From NCBI GenBank assembly GCA_035716025.1, contig DASTKH010000047.1, forward strand, positions 76,131 to 140,130: DNA of 64,000 nt, in the 5' to 3' direction. The notes under the pieces were generated by a model. It saw only the letters and a list, made by a program, of their open reading frames with translations, did not search any database and was not told the DNA's origin. Source of the stretch: JADGHE01 sp035716025 (GTDB lineage Bacteria > Pseudomonadota > Alphaproteobacteria > Rhizobiales > Xanthobacteraceae). Within the stretch, counting starts at the first letter, position 1, and every line of letters begins with the position of its first letter. Below are positions 19,325-28,286 of this stretch, one piece after another. The translations under genes were made by a program, and so were the position numbers.

Positions 19325-20254
19325 TCAGGTCTGCTCGCCCCGGACCGGCAAGCCGCCGGCCTTCGTGGCGGCGGCTGCCGCGGCCGCGTGTGCCATCTCG
19401 CGCCGGAGAATGTAGAGGCCGCTGCCGACCACGACGGCGATGCCGAACAGCATCGGCAGGGTCGGCACATAGCCCCACAGAAGGATGCCGAGCAGGATCG
19501 ACCACACGATGCTCGAGTACTTGAAGGGCGCAAGCAGGCCGGCCTCGGCGGCACGAAACGCGAGAACCTGCAGGAACAGCGCCATCGTCGTCGAGGAGCC
19601 GAACAGGAGCATCAGGGCGAGATCGGGCAGGCTCGGCGCCACCCAGCCGAACGGCGCCGTCGCGAGCGCCGCGACCCCCGTCGCCGCCGCCATGAAGATC
19701 ATCAGCGACATCGTGGTCTCCTTCCCGGCCATTTCGCGCGTCGCCAGATCGCGCAAGGCGCCGGCAAGCGCACCGAAGAGCGGCACGAGCGCGCTCCACT
19801 GCCAATCGCCGTCCGAGGGCCCGATGATCACCAACACGCCCGCAAAACCGACCAGGACCGCGACCCAGCGGCTTAAACCCACCTTCTCGGCGAGCAGGAC
19901 CGGTGCGAGCGCCGTCATGAAGATCGGCGCTGCGAACAGGATCGCATGCACCATCGGCAGCGGCAGGAGCTTGAAGCTCCAGTTGACCAGAAACGTCGAC
20001 GCCACGAAATAGGCGGCGCGGCGCAACTGGTCGCGTGTGCTGCGCGGCCTGATCGATGCAAAAGATCCCTGCCGGAGCACAACGGCCGCGGCGATCGCCA
20101 GAATAACGAGGCTGCGGGCAAAGATGATCTCGCCCACCGGATAGGTGGCGGTGAGCAGCTTGGAGCATGCATCCCCGAGGGTGAGGAACATGCAGCTCAG
20201 CAGCATGAAAAGAATTCCGCCGCGTTGGCTGAAGCGCGATTCCCCGGGGATCAT
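19325..20254 (-). CDS. DMT-superfamily transporter, EamA family
   Basis: This 309-residue inner-membrane protein has ten predicted hydrophobic segments arranged as two EamA repeats. The opening MLLSCMFLTLGDACSKLL and PVGEIIFARSL blocks are typical of metabolite exporters in this family. The C-terminal tail is short and charged. Members export amino acids or other metabolites, and the substrate here is unknown. It diverges from the RidA-like gene over about 200 bp. Confidence 0.88.
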   Translation of the reverse strand: MIPGESRFSQRGGILFMLLSCMFLTLGDACSKLLTATYPVGEIIFARSLVILAIAAAVVLRQGSFASIRPRSTRDQLRRAAYFVASTFLVNWSFKLLPLPMVHAILFAAPIFMTALAPVLLAEKVGLSRWVAVLVGFAGVLVIIGPSDGDWQWSALVPLFGALAGALRDLATREMAGKETTMSLMIFMAAATGVAALATAPFGWVAPSLPDLALMLLFGSSTTMALFLQVLAFRAAEAGLLAPFKYSSIVWSILLGILLWGYVPTLPMLFGIAVVVGSGLYILRREMAHAAAAAAATKAGGLPVRGEQT

Positions 20255-20456
20255 GGATGCGGCGTGCTCGCGCGGAACGGATGCTGGCGGCTGCGGCCGC
20301 AGACGGCGGCCCCTTCCGCTATTTCGCCCATCGCCGCGCGCGCCACAACCCGTTTCCCTGTTCCGCCCCAGGCCGCTCGACTATCCTCCCGCCGTGGCCG
20401 CCGAACCCGCAGGGGCGGCGGGCTGCCCGCACCATTCGGCCAACAGGGAGAAACCA

Positions 20457-20849
20457 ATGCTCAAGACTCGCAATCCATCCACCATCGCCCCGCCCGCCGC
20501 GATGTACAGCCACTGCGTCGAAGTGCCGCCGAATGCCCGCTGGCTGTTCACGGCCGGACAGGTCGGCGTGCGGCCGGACGGCACGGTGCCGGAAGGATTC
20601 GAGGCGCAGCACGATCAGGTCTGGCAGAACACGCTGGCGATCCTGGCGAATGCCGGCATGGGGCCGGAAAACATCGTGCGCCTCAACGTCTATTCCACCG
20701 ACCCCGGCGGCCTGAAATACGTGCGGGCGCACCGCGAAAAGTACCTGAAACCCGGTCACACGCCGGCCTCGACCTGGGTCGTCGTTTCCCAGCTCGCCAA
20801 CCCCAAATGGGTCGTCGAGATGGAAACGGTGGCGGCGAAAGCCGATTGA
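20457..20849 (+). CDS. RidA/YjgF-family protein lacking the catalytic arginine
   Basis: This 130-residue protein has the trimeric RidA fold (LFTAGQVGVRPDGTVPEG, ENIVRLNVYSTD, KWVVEMETVA). RidA enzymes hydrolyse reactive enamines and imines using an arginine in the P-A-R-S/T motif at about 105. Here the motif reads PAST (103-106), so the arginine is replaced by serine. The protein is therefore probably not a 2-aminoacrylate deaminase and belongs with the Rid2-Rid7 groups of uncertain function. The ATG at 20457 has AGGGAG upstream and gives the normal length. The longer open frame starts inside the transporter promoter. Confidence 0.85.
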   Translation: MLKTRNPSTIAPPAAMYSHCVEVPPNARWLFTAGQVGVRPDGTVPEGFEAQHDQVWQNTLAILANAGMGPENIVRLNVYSTDPGGLKYVRAHREKYLKPGHTPASTWVVVSQLANPKWVVEMETVAAKAD

Positions 20850-20880
20850 CGACGCCCACGCAACAACGGCGCGCCGCGGC

Positions 20881-21801
20881 TCACCGCGCCGCGGCGCCCA
20901 CAAACTCGGCAAGCTCGCGATTGAAGCGGGGCGCGTCCTCGAAGAACGGCGAGTGGCCGATCCCCTCGTAGAGCGACAGCCGCGCCTGCGGCACGGCCGA
21001 GGCCGTGTATCGGCCGGCGGCCGGCAGCACGATGCGGTCGAGCGCTCCGTGGGTAACCAAGACCGGCACGCGCAGCTGCGGCAGGATTTCCCCCTCGTTG
21101 CGGCTGCGATCGAGAACCGCCGCCCGCACCTTCGCGGGAACCAGCATCGTGTAGGCGAAGGTCAGATCCATTTCGTCGCCGAGCGGGCGTGCGCCGAAGC
21201 AGGCGTGCACGAATTTCCGGGCCGCGCGGATGCCGGCGGTCAAATCCTCGGACGTCATCTCCGCCGTGTGCCGCAGCGCCGGACCCCAGAAGCGGCGTTC
21301 GATGCGGGTGATGGCGGCGACATAGTTGATCGCGGCAATGCGCTCCTGGCCGTAGGTCTTGACATAGTCGGAAACGACCCGACCCGCGTAGGACCACGCC
21401 ACGAGCGTCGGCCGCTTGAGCCCGAAGGCCTCGATGACCGCCGCAAGATCGTCCGCCCAGAGCCGGTCGTCCCGGTAGCGCTCGCGCGCCAGCGGTTTTT
21501 CGGAGAGGCCGTGGCCGCGCAGATCGTAAGCCACCATGCGGAACGCGCGCAGCAGGGCCGGGTCCGCCATCTGCCGCCGCCACGAGAGGTGGCATTGCGA
21601 GTAGCCGTGCAGGAACAGGATTTCCGGGCCGTCCGGATTGCCGCAAGCGCGCGCAAAGAGGGTAAGCCCGTCGGGCGCTGTGACCGTGCGGTTTTCCCCC
21701 TCTTCGGGCGGCCGCTCGCGCAGCGGACGGTCCCAATAGGCAAGCTGCGGCGCATAGGGGATGCTGCGCGGGCGCGGGAGGGGACGGGTTTGAACGGTCA
21801 C
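20881..21801 (-). CDS. Alpha/beta hydrolase
   Basis: This 306-residue protein has an alpha/beta hydrolase fold. The oxyanion region is LFLHGYSQCHLSW, the nucleophile elbow VAWSYAGRVV, the acid residue is in GALDRIVLP, and the histidine is in GIGHSPFFE. The elbow has Ala rather than Gly at the small positions flanking the Ser (A-W-S-Y-A), a mild deviation. The GTG at 21801, with GAGAGGG about 8 nt upstream, is preferred. The long upstream frame runs back through the SPW gene in another frame. The substrate is unknown. Confidence 0.82.
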   Translation of the reverse strand: MTVQTRPLPRPRSIPYAPQLAYWDRPLRERPPEEGENRTVTAPDGLTLFARACGNPDGPEILFLHGYSQCHLSWRRQMADPALLRAFRMVAYDLRGHGLSEKPLARERYRDDRLWADDLAAVIEAFGLKRPTLVAWSYAGRVVSDYVKTYGQERIAAINYVAAITRIERRFWGPALRHTAEMTSEDLTAGIRAARKFVHACFGARPLGDEMDLTFAYTMLVPAKVRAAVLDRSRNEGEILPQLRVPVLVTHGALDRIVLPAAGRYTASAVPQARLSLYEGIGHSPFFEDAPRFNRELAEFVGAAAR

Positions 21802-21953
21802 GTCGGCCCTCTCGCCCTGGCAAACAACCACTTCCCCGGCGCATGGCGCCGGCACTACCAGAGCTTGGTCGGCGTGCGGCCCGGCGGTCAAGCCCCTGGG
21901 CCGCCTCGCGCGGTCAGTCGCGGACCGGAAAGCCGAACGTCCCCCGGCGCCCG

Positions 21954-22310
21954 TCACGCCGTGACGTGGGGCGAGCGGGCGAGCCAGATCCGGGCCGCGG
22001 CGACGATCGCAACGATCGCGCCGAGGATCAGGTGGGTCCACGCCGCCGCGGCGTCGCCGCTGAAGCCGACAAGCCACGGCGATACCGCGACCCAGATGCC
22101 GACGATCAGGTTGATCCACTCCTCCCATTCGGCGAACGCCGCGAGCGCCGCGATCGCAAGCCCGGCGACCACGATCCCGCTCAACCAAGCGTTCCAGCTC
22201 GCAGCGGAATCCCCGTAGAAGCCGAGGACCCACGGCGAGAGGAACAGGCACGCGCCAAGGATCAAATTGACGACATCAGGCCAGGTTTCCCTTTTCAAAG
22301 CGTTTGCCAT
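21954..22310 (-). CDS. SPW repeat membrane protein
   Basis: This 118-residue protein has four hydrophobic segments in two repeats, each with the SPW signature (LSPWVLGFYGDSAASW and VSPWLVGFSGDAAAAW). The repeats are preceded by WPDVVNLILGACL and WEEWINLIVGIWV. The SPW family is found in stress-related membrane proteins of unknown activity. The ATG at 22310 has AGGAGGG 8 nt upstream, one of the best sites in the window. It follows the Hsp20 gene by 96 bp on the same strand and is probably cotranscribed with it. Confidence 0.93.
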   Translation of the reverse strand: MANALKRETWPDVVNLILGACLFLSPWVLGFYGDSAASWNAWLSGIVVAGLAIAALAAFAEWEEWINLIVGIWVAVSPWLVGFSGDAAAAWTHLILGAIVAIVAAARIWLARSPHVTA

Positions 22311-22406
22311 CGGTCCCTCCTGTGAGGTGCCATTCGCCTTCACCACGGCGGGCATCGCTGTCGGACGGCGCCCGCCGTCCTGCGCGAAGCATTGTATCGC
22401 TCCGCA

Positions 22407-22907
22407 TCACCTCCCGTTGATCGCGATGCGTCTGATCTTGTGCTGCGCATCCGCCGTCTTCGGGAGCGTGACCGTGAGAACACCGTTCTTGAACGTGGCC
22501 GAAACCCGCTCCTCGTCGATATCGTCCACGGGAATTCGCCGTTCGAAACGACCGTAGAAGCGCTCGCTGAACAGCCGATCCCGATCTTCCGTCTCCGTTC
22601 TCTTCTCTCCGCGGATGGTGAGCATGCCGTTCGCCAGAGAGACGTCGACATCTTTCTCGTCGAGCCCGGGCAGCTCGGCCGTCACTTTCACTTCCCTGTC
22701 GGTCTCGCTGACCTCGATGTTCGGCCAGCCGACCGAGCGGTCGAAGAACCGGTCCAGCCCGGTCGGGCCGAGATCGAAGCCGCGCAATACCTCGTCGAAC
22801 AGCCGATTCACCTCTCGGTGCAGGGCCAGAAACGGATTGACGTCCTCGCGGCTCCGCACCGACACATCGCGGCCGCGATGCCAGGGAATGAGATCTCTGA
22901 TTGCCAT
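22407..22907 (-). CDS. Hsp20/alpha-crystallin small heat-shock protein
   Basis: This 166-residue holdase chaperone has an N-terminal arm (IPWHRGRDVSVRS, NPFLALHREVNRLFDEVLRGF) typical of the class A-like alphaproteobacterial Hsp20s. The alpha-crystallin domain includes ELPGLDEKDVDVSL, FERRIPVDDID and the hallmark FKNGVLTVTLPK. The C-terminal I-x-I anchor appears as RRIAING. The ATG at 22907 has AAGGAG upstream. Its leader can fold into a hairpin reaching the ribosome binding site, so thermosensor control is possible. The SPW gene follows on the same strand. Confidence 0.95.
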   Translation of the reverse strand: MAIRDLIPWHRGRDVSVRSREDVNPFLALHREVNRLFDEVLRGFDLGPTGLDRFFDRSVGWPNIEVSETDREVKVTAELPGLDEKDVDVSLANGMLTIRGEKRTETEDRDRLFSERFYGRFERRIPVDDIDEERVSATFKNGVLTVTLPKTADAQHKIRRIAINGR

Positions 22908-23398
22908 GGTCGAACACTCCTTGGGGCAACCGCCGGCATGGGCCTTGTGTTCGCCTACGGCGTGCGCCGCACGCCGGGCGCGGACACGCCGCGCCGGGCA
23001 GGCCGCCCCCGACAACAGTATCGATGCAAGGAAAGAAGGCAGCCGGAAGCGGCGGCCCAACGCCGAGAAAGTGCGAGATCGCAAGTCCTCATAACCACAT
23101 CCTCCACCGAGCAACGTGGATACGAGAGACGCCGGACACCGCCGCCGGCGCCCGTCCGCCAAACCCTGCCAGGCTGCGGCCTGCGGGTGCTTGGCACCGT
23201 TTGACTTAAACCGCCGCTGCGCGGTTTCAAGCCCCTGGAACTTGCGCGCCGGGCATTGCGTCCTAAATCAAGCAGGCGCCCGGATGCGGGCGAGGCCCTT
23301 CCGGGGGGTTGGAAGGCAAAAGAACTGGGGTGGGTCGTCGCCGCGCCTGCGCTTGGGTTTTCCGCCAAGCGCGCGGCCCTTGCGGACTGGAGGCTTGT
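22908..23398. promoter_or_regulatory. Divergent intergenic region between hsp20 and the HtrA gene
   Basis: No gene is seen in this 491-bp region. On the hsp20 side, GAACAC/GTGTTC arms (22912-22917 and 22947-22952) can pair in the mRNA so that the last G of AAGGAG is sequestered. A second 7-bp stem (GGCGTGC, loop GGC, GCACGCC on the mRNA strand) lies just upstream. A hairpin with a one-base bulge lies at 23205-23231; its right arm contains CTTGAAA on the minus strand, a sigma-32-like -35 without a clear -10. On the plus strand, GGAAC (23237-23241), 17 nt, then CGTC (23259-23262) resembles a sigma-EcfG promoter for the protease gene. Confidence 0.35.
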
Positions 23399-24481
23399 GT
23401 GTCTCGCCTCGCTCGGCTCGGTCTCGGCGTTGCAATCGTTCTCCTTGCCGTCATTGCCGCCCAGCCGTATCTGCGGCCCCTGCTGTTTTCCGCCACCGCG
23501 CCGCGGCCGGTCGACGCGCGGGGCTCCCTGTCGGAGTTCGAACGCGCGACGATCGCGATCTTCGAGACGGTGGCGCCGTCCGTCGTCCAGGTCGTCGCCC
23601 GCCCCACCGTCAACCCGTTTTCAGACGGCGAACAGGCCGCCTCCGGAACGGGCTTCGTGTGGGATCGGGCCGGCCACGTGGTGACCAACAACCACGTGGT
23701 GCAGAGCGCCGATCTCCTGGCCGTGCGCCTCGCCTCGGGCGAGGTGGTCCATGCGGACCCGATCGGGACGGCTCCGAATTACGATCTCGCCGTTCTGCGC
23801 CTGCGGACGGCCCGGCGACTCCCGCCGCCGGTGACGATCGGAAGCTCCTCCGACCTGAAGGTCGGGCAGGCGGCATTCGTGATCGGCAATCCGTTCGGAC
23901 TCGACCAATCGCTGACGAGCGGAATTATCAGCGCCTTGAAGCGGCGGCTGCCGACATCCGGCGGCCGAGAGATTTCCAACGTCATTCAAACCGACGCCGC
24001 CATCAACCCCGGCAATTCCGGAGGCCCGCTGCTCGACTCGGCGGGCCGAGTGATCGGCGTCACCACGGCGATCATCTCGCCGTCGGGCTCGAACGCCGGC
24101 ATCGGCTTCGCCATCCCGATCGACATCGTCAACCGGGTGGTTCCGCAACTGATCCGCGACGGCCGCGTACCCACCCCGGGCATCGGCATCGTGGCCGCCG
24201 ACGAGGCGGCAGCGACGCGCCTCGGTGTCGAAGGGGTGGTGGTGGTGCGGGTGGTTCCCGAGTCTCCCGCGGCGCGGGCCGGCCTGCAGGGCGTCGATCT
24301 TTCGACCGGTGCGGTCGGCGACATCATCGTTGCGGCGAACGATGTGCCGGTGCGCCGTCTCGCCGACCTGACGCAGCAGATCGAGCGGGCCGGCGTGGGA
24401 AGCGCTATCAAGCTCTCGGTGGTGCGCGGCGGCAGCGAGCGCACGATCGAAGTACGGATTGTCGACATTGGCCGGTCGTAA
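23399..24481 (+). CDS. Trypsin-like serine protease, HtrA/Deg family
   Basis: This 360-residue periplasmic protease is tethered by an N-terminal membrane segment (GLGVAIVLLAVIAAQPYL). The catalytic triad is intact: His99 (TNNHVV), Asp129 (NYDLAV) and Ser207 (GNSGGP). One PDZ domain follows (GIGIVAADEAAATRLG, PESPAARAGLQG), giving a DegS-like layout. Such proteases degrade misfolded envelope proteins or cleave anti-sigma factors. I chose the GTG at 23399 because GGAGG is about 5 nt upstream. A 30-residue longer frame begins at 23309. It diverges from the hsp20 gene. Confidence 0.9.
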   Translation: MSRLARLGLGVAIVLLAVIAAQPYLRPLLFSATAPRPVDARGSLSEFERATIAIFETVAPSVVQVVARPTVNPFSDGEQAASGTGFVWDRAGHVVTNNHVVQSADLLAVRLASGEVVHADPIGTAPNYDLAVLRLRTARRLPPPVTIGSSSDLKVGQAAFVIGNPFGLDQSLTSGIISALKRRLPTSGGREISNVIQTDAAINPGNSGGPLLDSAGRVIGVTTAIISPSGSNAGIGFAIPIDIVNRVVPQLIRDGRVPTPGIGIVAADEAAATRLGVEGVVVVRVVPESPAARAGLQGVDLSTGAVGDIIVAANDVPVRRLADLTQQIERAGVGSAIKLSVVRGGSERTIEVRIVDIGRS

Positions 24482-24699
24482 GCAAAGGGGCGGACCGGCG
24501 GGGCGGCAGCAAGGCCCCTCCGCCACCCTCTTGAACGCCACCGCGGCGCGCCTAGCTGGAGCGTCCGGCGCGGCGCCCGCCGACCCGGCAGCCGATCCGA
24601 CAATTCGCCTTCGTGCCGCCCGCGGCGAACCCCGCCCGCGCCCCGACGACGATCGCCTGAAGGAGGTTTCAAAAGGTCGCTCGCAAAAGGACAAGGACG

Positions 24700-25797
24700 A
24701 TGAAGATCGCGCAGATTGCTCCGCTTGCCGAACGTGTCCCCCCGAAGCTTTATGGAGGAACGGAACGAATCGTCTCCTATCTGACCGAAGAGCTTGTCCG
24801 CCAGGGCCATGACGTGACGCTTTTCGCGAGCGGCGACTCGAAGACGTCCGCAAAGCTCGTCCCCTGTTGCGATGTCGCGTTGCGGCTCAATCCCGCGGTC
24901 AGGGACCACATCCCCCATCATGTCCTCATGCTCGACGCGGTGCGCGAACGCGCGGACGATTTCGACGTGCTGCATTTTCACATCGATCTGCTGCACTTTC
25001 CGCTTATTCGTGATTTTGCCGACCGCACCGTGACGACCCTGCACGGGCGGCTCGATCTGCCGGATCTCAAGCCGTTCTATTCGGCGTTTTCGGACATTCC
25101 CCTCGTGTCGATCTCCCGGCACCAGCGGCTTCCGCTGCCCCGCCATGTCAACTGGGTCGGAAACGTGTATCACGCCCTGCCGCGCGATCTGCTGCCGTTC
25201 AAGCGCAAGCCCGCGGGCGACTACCTCGCCTTTCTCGGCCGCATTTCCCCCGAGAAGCGTCCGGATCGCGCCATCGAGATCGCCGCGAAGGCGGGCATGC
25301 GGCTGAAGATCGCCGCCAAGATCGACGTGACCGACAAAGCCTATTGGGACGACGTGGTGGCGCCGCTCGTCAGGGCCTATCCGAACGTCGAGTTCCTGGG
25401 CGAGATCGACGAGCGGCAGAAGGTCGATTTTCTCGGGAATGCGCGCGCCCTGCTGTTTCCGATCGACTGGCCGGAACCGTTCGGCCTGGTGATGATCGAG
25501 GCGATGGCCTGCGGCACGCCGGTGATCGCGTTCGACTGTGGATCGGTTCCGGAGGTTCTCGAAAGCGGCGTTTCGGGCTTTATCGTGCGAACCGTCGACG
25601 AAGCGGTCGCGGCCGTGGAACGGCTGGCGACGCTTGACCGCAGGGAGGTCCGCCGCGCGTTCGAGCAACGCTTTACGGTCGAGCGCATGGCGCAGGACTA
25701 TCTTACCGTCTATCACGCGCTGCCGGGGGTACGCCCCCAGGCCGCGCAGCTGCGGCGCGTGAACGGCGACCCGCTCGACATCGAAGCTGCAGCCTGA
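24700..25797 (+). CDS. Glycosyltransferase family 4 protein
   Basis: This 365-residue GT-B fold glycosyltransferase opens with IAQIAPLAERVPPKLYGGTERIV. It has the donor-binding signature EPFGLVMIEAMACGTPVIAF and GSVPEVL at about 263-290. It transfers a sugar from a nucleotide-sugar donor, retaining configuration. It has no signal peptide and is cytosolic. This exact style of GT4 is repeatedly found next to amylo-alpha-1,6-glucosidase genes, as here (215 bp downstream), suggesting that the pair handles one glucan or oligosaccharide. An AAGGACAAGG site precedes the ATG. Confidence 0.88.
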   Translation: MKIAQIAPLAERVPPKLYGGTERIVSYLTEELVRQGHDVTLFASGDSKTSAKLVPCCDVALRLNPAVRDHIPHHVLMLDAVRERADDFDVLHFHIDLLHFPLIRDFADRTVTTLHGRLDLPDLKPFYSAFSDIPLVSISRHQRLPLPRHVNWVGNVYHALPRDLLPFKRKPAGDYLAFLGRISPEKRPDRAIEIAAKAGMRLKIAAKIDVTDKAYWDDVVAPLVRAYPNVEFLGEIDERQKVDFLGNARALLFPIDWPEPFGLVMIEAMACGTPVIAFDCGSVPEVLESGVSGFIVRTVDEAVAAVERLATLDRREVRRAFEQRFTVERMAQDYLTVYHALPGVRPQAAQLRRVNGDPLDIEAAA

Positions 25798-26012
25798 GAC
25801 TTAAAGATCCGCGCGCGAGCCCGCGCGGCGCCGTTGCGGACGAATGCGTCGCGCGCAGAAAATCCGCGGGACATCTCCGTGGCTGCGGGAACGGCGACTG
25901 AGAGCCGCCTTACCGCGGCGAGCGCCAATTCGGCCACAGAATTGACCGCCCGTTATGCAGTCTCGGGTTTGCGTTCCACCCTGATTCCAGAGAGACTCGC
26001 GCGAAGCCTGCA

Positions 26013-28232
26013 ATGAAGACACCGGGTGCCGAGACCATTCCGCACGCCTCCGCTCCCGCGGAGGTTGTTCAGCTTGCGCAATTCTTCATTCCGGCTGCGG
26101 CCTCGCTCCACGAGCGGCGGCCCCGCACCTTGAAGCACGGAGACACCTTCGGTGTCTTCGATCACAACGGCGACGTGCTTTCGGGCCCGGGCAGTCCCGA
26201 GGGGCTCTATCACCGCGACACGCGCCATCTCTCGCATCTTTACGTGACGGTGGGCGACGCGCGTCCGATCCTGCTCAGTTCGACCCTGCGCGACGACAAC
26301 GCGACGCTGACTTGCGATCTCGCCAACCCCGATCTTTACGATTCGGCTCGGCGGCTGACGCTCGAGCACGACCTCATTCATATCCGGCGCTCGCGCTTCC
26401 TGTGGAATGCAGCCTGGTATGAACGCCTTGCGCTTCGCAATTTCGACGACAGGGTGCACCGCGTCCGCCTCAAGATCGCGTTCGCGGCGGATTTCGCCGA
26501 TCTGTTCGAGGTGCGCGGGGCGCGGCGCGCCCGGCGCGGCGAATATCTCGTGCCCCTGATCGAGAAGGATGCCGTGACGCTCGGCTATATCGGCCTCGAC
26601 GGCCGCCGGCGCACCACCCGTCTGCGATTCGATCCGCCGCCGCAGGAGGTGACCGGCGATGCCGCCGTCTACGACCTGTCGCTCGCCCCCGGCAAGATCG
26701 TCCCGCTGTTTCTCGCGGTCTCCTGCGACATCGAGAACGGCGTCCCGCACGAGCAGCCGGTGCGGCGCAGCTTTCTCAGCACTTTCCGCGAAGCCCGGCG
26801 TGCCCTGCACCAGTCTGCCTCGCGCGCGGCATCGATCGTGACCTCGAACGATCTCTTCAACGAAGCGGTGCGCCGCAGCGTCTCGGACATTTACATGCTC
26901 ATCACCGACACGCCGAGCGGCCCCTATCCTTATGCCGGCATTCCCTGGTTCAGCACCGTTTTCGGCCGGGACGCCCTCATCAGCGCCTGGGAGATGCTCT
27001 GGCTCGACCCGGCGATTGCGCGCGGCGTGCTGCGCTACCTCGCCCTGCAACAGGCGAAGGACATCGATCCGGCGGCCGACGCGCAGCCGGGGAAAATTCT
27101 GCACGAGGTCCGCCAGGGCGAAATGGCCGAACTCGGCGAGGTGCCGTTCCGCCGCTACTACGGCAGCGTCGATTCGACGCCGCTCTTCGTCTACCTCGCG
27201 GGGGCTTATCTGGAGCGCACCGGCGACGTCGAAACCCTGAAAGAGCTGTGGCCCGCGATCGAGGCGGCTCTCGCCTGGATTGACACCTACGGCGACATCG
27301 ACGGCGACGGCTTCGTCGAATATTCGCGGCAGACGGCCGACGGCCTGATCAATCAGGGCTGGAAAGACAGTCACGATTCCGTCTTCCACGCGGACGGCGC
27401 GCTCGCGCGCGGGCCGATCGCGCTCGCGGAGGTGCAGGCCTATGTGTATGGCGCCTGGCTCGCGGCGGTCGAGATCGTGCAACGGCTCGGCCAGCCCCAC
27501 CGGGCGGCCGCGCTGCAGATGCGCGCCGAAACACTGCGCAAGCGGTTCGACGAGGTCTTCTTCGACGAAGCGCTTGGAACCTATGTGCTTGCGCTCGACG
27601 GGGACAAGCGCCCGTGCCGCGTCCGCTCCTCCAATGCGGGCCACGCGCTGCTCACCGGCCTGGCCTATCCCGAGCGGGCAAAGTCCGTCGTCGCGAACCT
27701 GATGCATGCGCACTCGTTCTCCGGCTGGGGCGTGCGCACGCTCGCCTCGAGCGAACCGCGCTACAACCCGATGAGCTACCACAACGGTTCGGTGTGGCCG
27801 CACGACAACGCGCTCATCGCCGCCGGATTTTCGCGCTACGGCTTCCGCCGCGAGGCTGCGCGCATTTTCGAAGGGCTGTTCGAGGCCTCGGCCTATATCG
27901 ATCTCAGACGGATGCCGGAACTGTTCTGCGGGTTTGCGCGGCAGCGCGCGCAGGGGCCGACCTTCTATCCGGTCGCCTGTTCGCCGCAGGCCTGGGCCGC
28001 GGCGGCGCCCCTGTGCCTGCTCCGCGCCTGCCTCGGCCTCGGCTTCGACCCCGAGTCGCTTTACGTCACCTTCGACGAGCCGACCCTTCCCGAATTTCTC
28101 GACGAGGTGGTGGTTCGCCGCCTGTCGATCCGCGACCAGTCCGTCGATGTGGCGCTTCGCCGGTCGCAGGCACAGGTCGTCGTCGACGTGCTGGAGCGGC
28201 GCGGCCCCGTGCGGGTGATCATCCGGAACTGA
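26013..28232 (+). CDS. Amylo-alpha-1,6-glucosidase (glycogen debranching-type)
   Basis: This 739-residue cytosolic protein has an N-terminal debranching-enzyme domain (TFGVFDHNGDV, EGLYHRDTRHLSHL). A C-terminal (alpha/alpha)6 barrel of the GH15/GH63-like clan follows, with IPWFSTVFGRDALISA, YGDIDGDGFVEY, LINQGWKDSHDS and YHNGSVWPHDNALIA. Acidic residues in these blocks are the likely catalytic pair. The protein lacks the GH13 transferase half of eukaryotic debranching enzyme, so it probably hydrolyses alpha-1,6 or related linkages of an oligosaccharide. It follows the GT4 gene on the same strand. No glgABCP genes are in the window. Confidence 0.88.
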   Translation: MKTPGAETIPHASAPAEVVQLAQFFIPAAASLHERRPRTLKHGDTFGVFDHNGDVLSGPGSPEGLYHRDTRHLSHLYVTVGDARPILLSSTLRDDNATLTCDLANPDLYDSARRLTLEHDLIHIRRSRFLWNAAWYERLALRNFDDRVHRVRLKIAFAADFADLFEVRGARRARRGEYLVPLIEKDAVTLGYIGLDGRRRTTRLRFDPPPQEVTGDAAVYDLSLAPGKIVPLFLAVSCDIENGVPHEQPVRRSFLSTFREARRALHQSASRAASIVTSNDLFNEAVRRSVSDIYMLITDTPSGPYPYAGIPWFSTVFGRDALISAWEMLWLDPAIARGVLRYLALQQAKDIDPAADAQPGKILHEVRQGEMAELGEVPFRRYYGSVDSTPLFVYLAGAYLERTGDVETLKELWPAIEAALAWIDTYGDIDGDGFVEYSRQTADGLINQGWKDSHDSVFHADGALARGPIALAEVQAYVYGAWLAAVEIVQRLGQPHRAAALQMRAETLRKRFDEVFFDEALGTYVLALDGDKRPCRVRSSNAGHALLTGLAYPERAKSVVANLMHAHSFSGWGVRTLASSEPRYNPMSYHNGSVWPHDNALIAAGFSRYGFRREAARIFEGLFEASAYIDLRRMPELFCGFARQRAQGPTFYPVACSPQAWAAAAPLCLLRACLGLGFDPESLYVTFDEPTLPEFLDEVVVRRLSIRDQSVDVALRRSQAQVVVDVLERRGPVRVIIRN

Positions 28233-28286
28233 CGAGACGGAGCGAACGGCCGCCCGCGGCCCGCCCCTGCGACGGCCGGAACGCGC

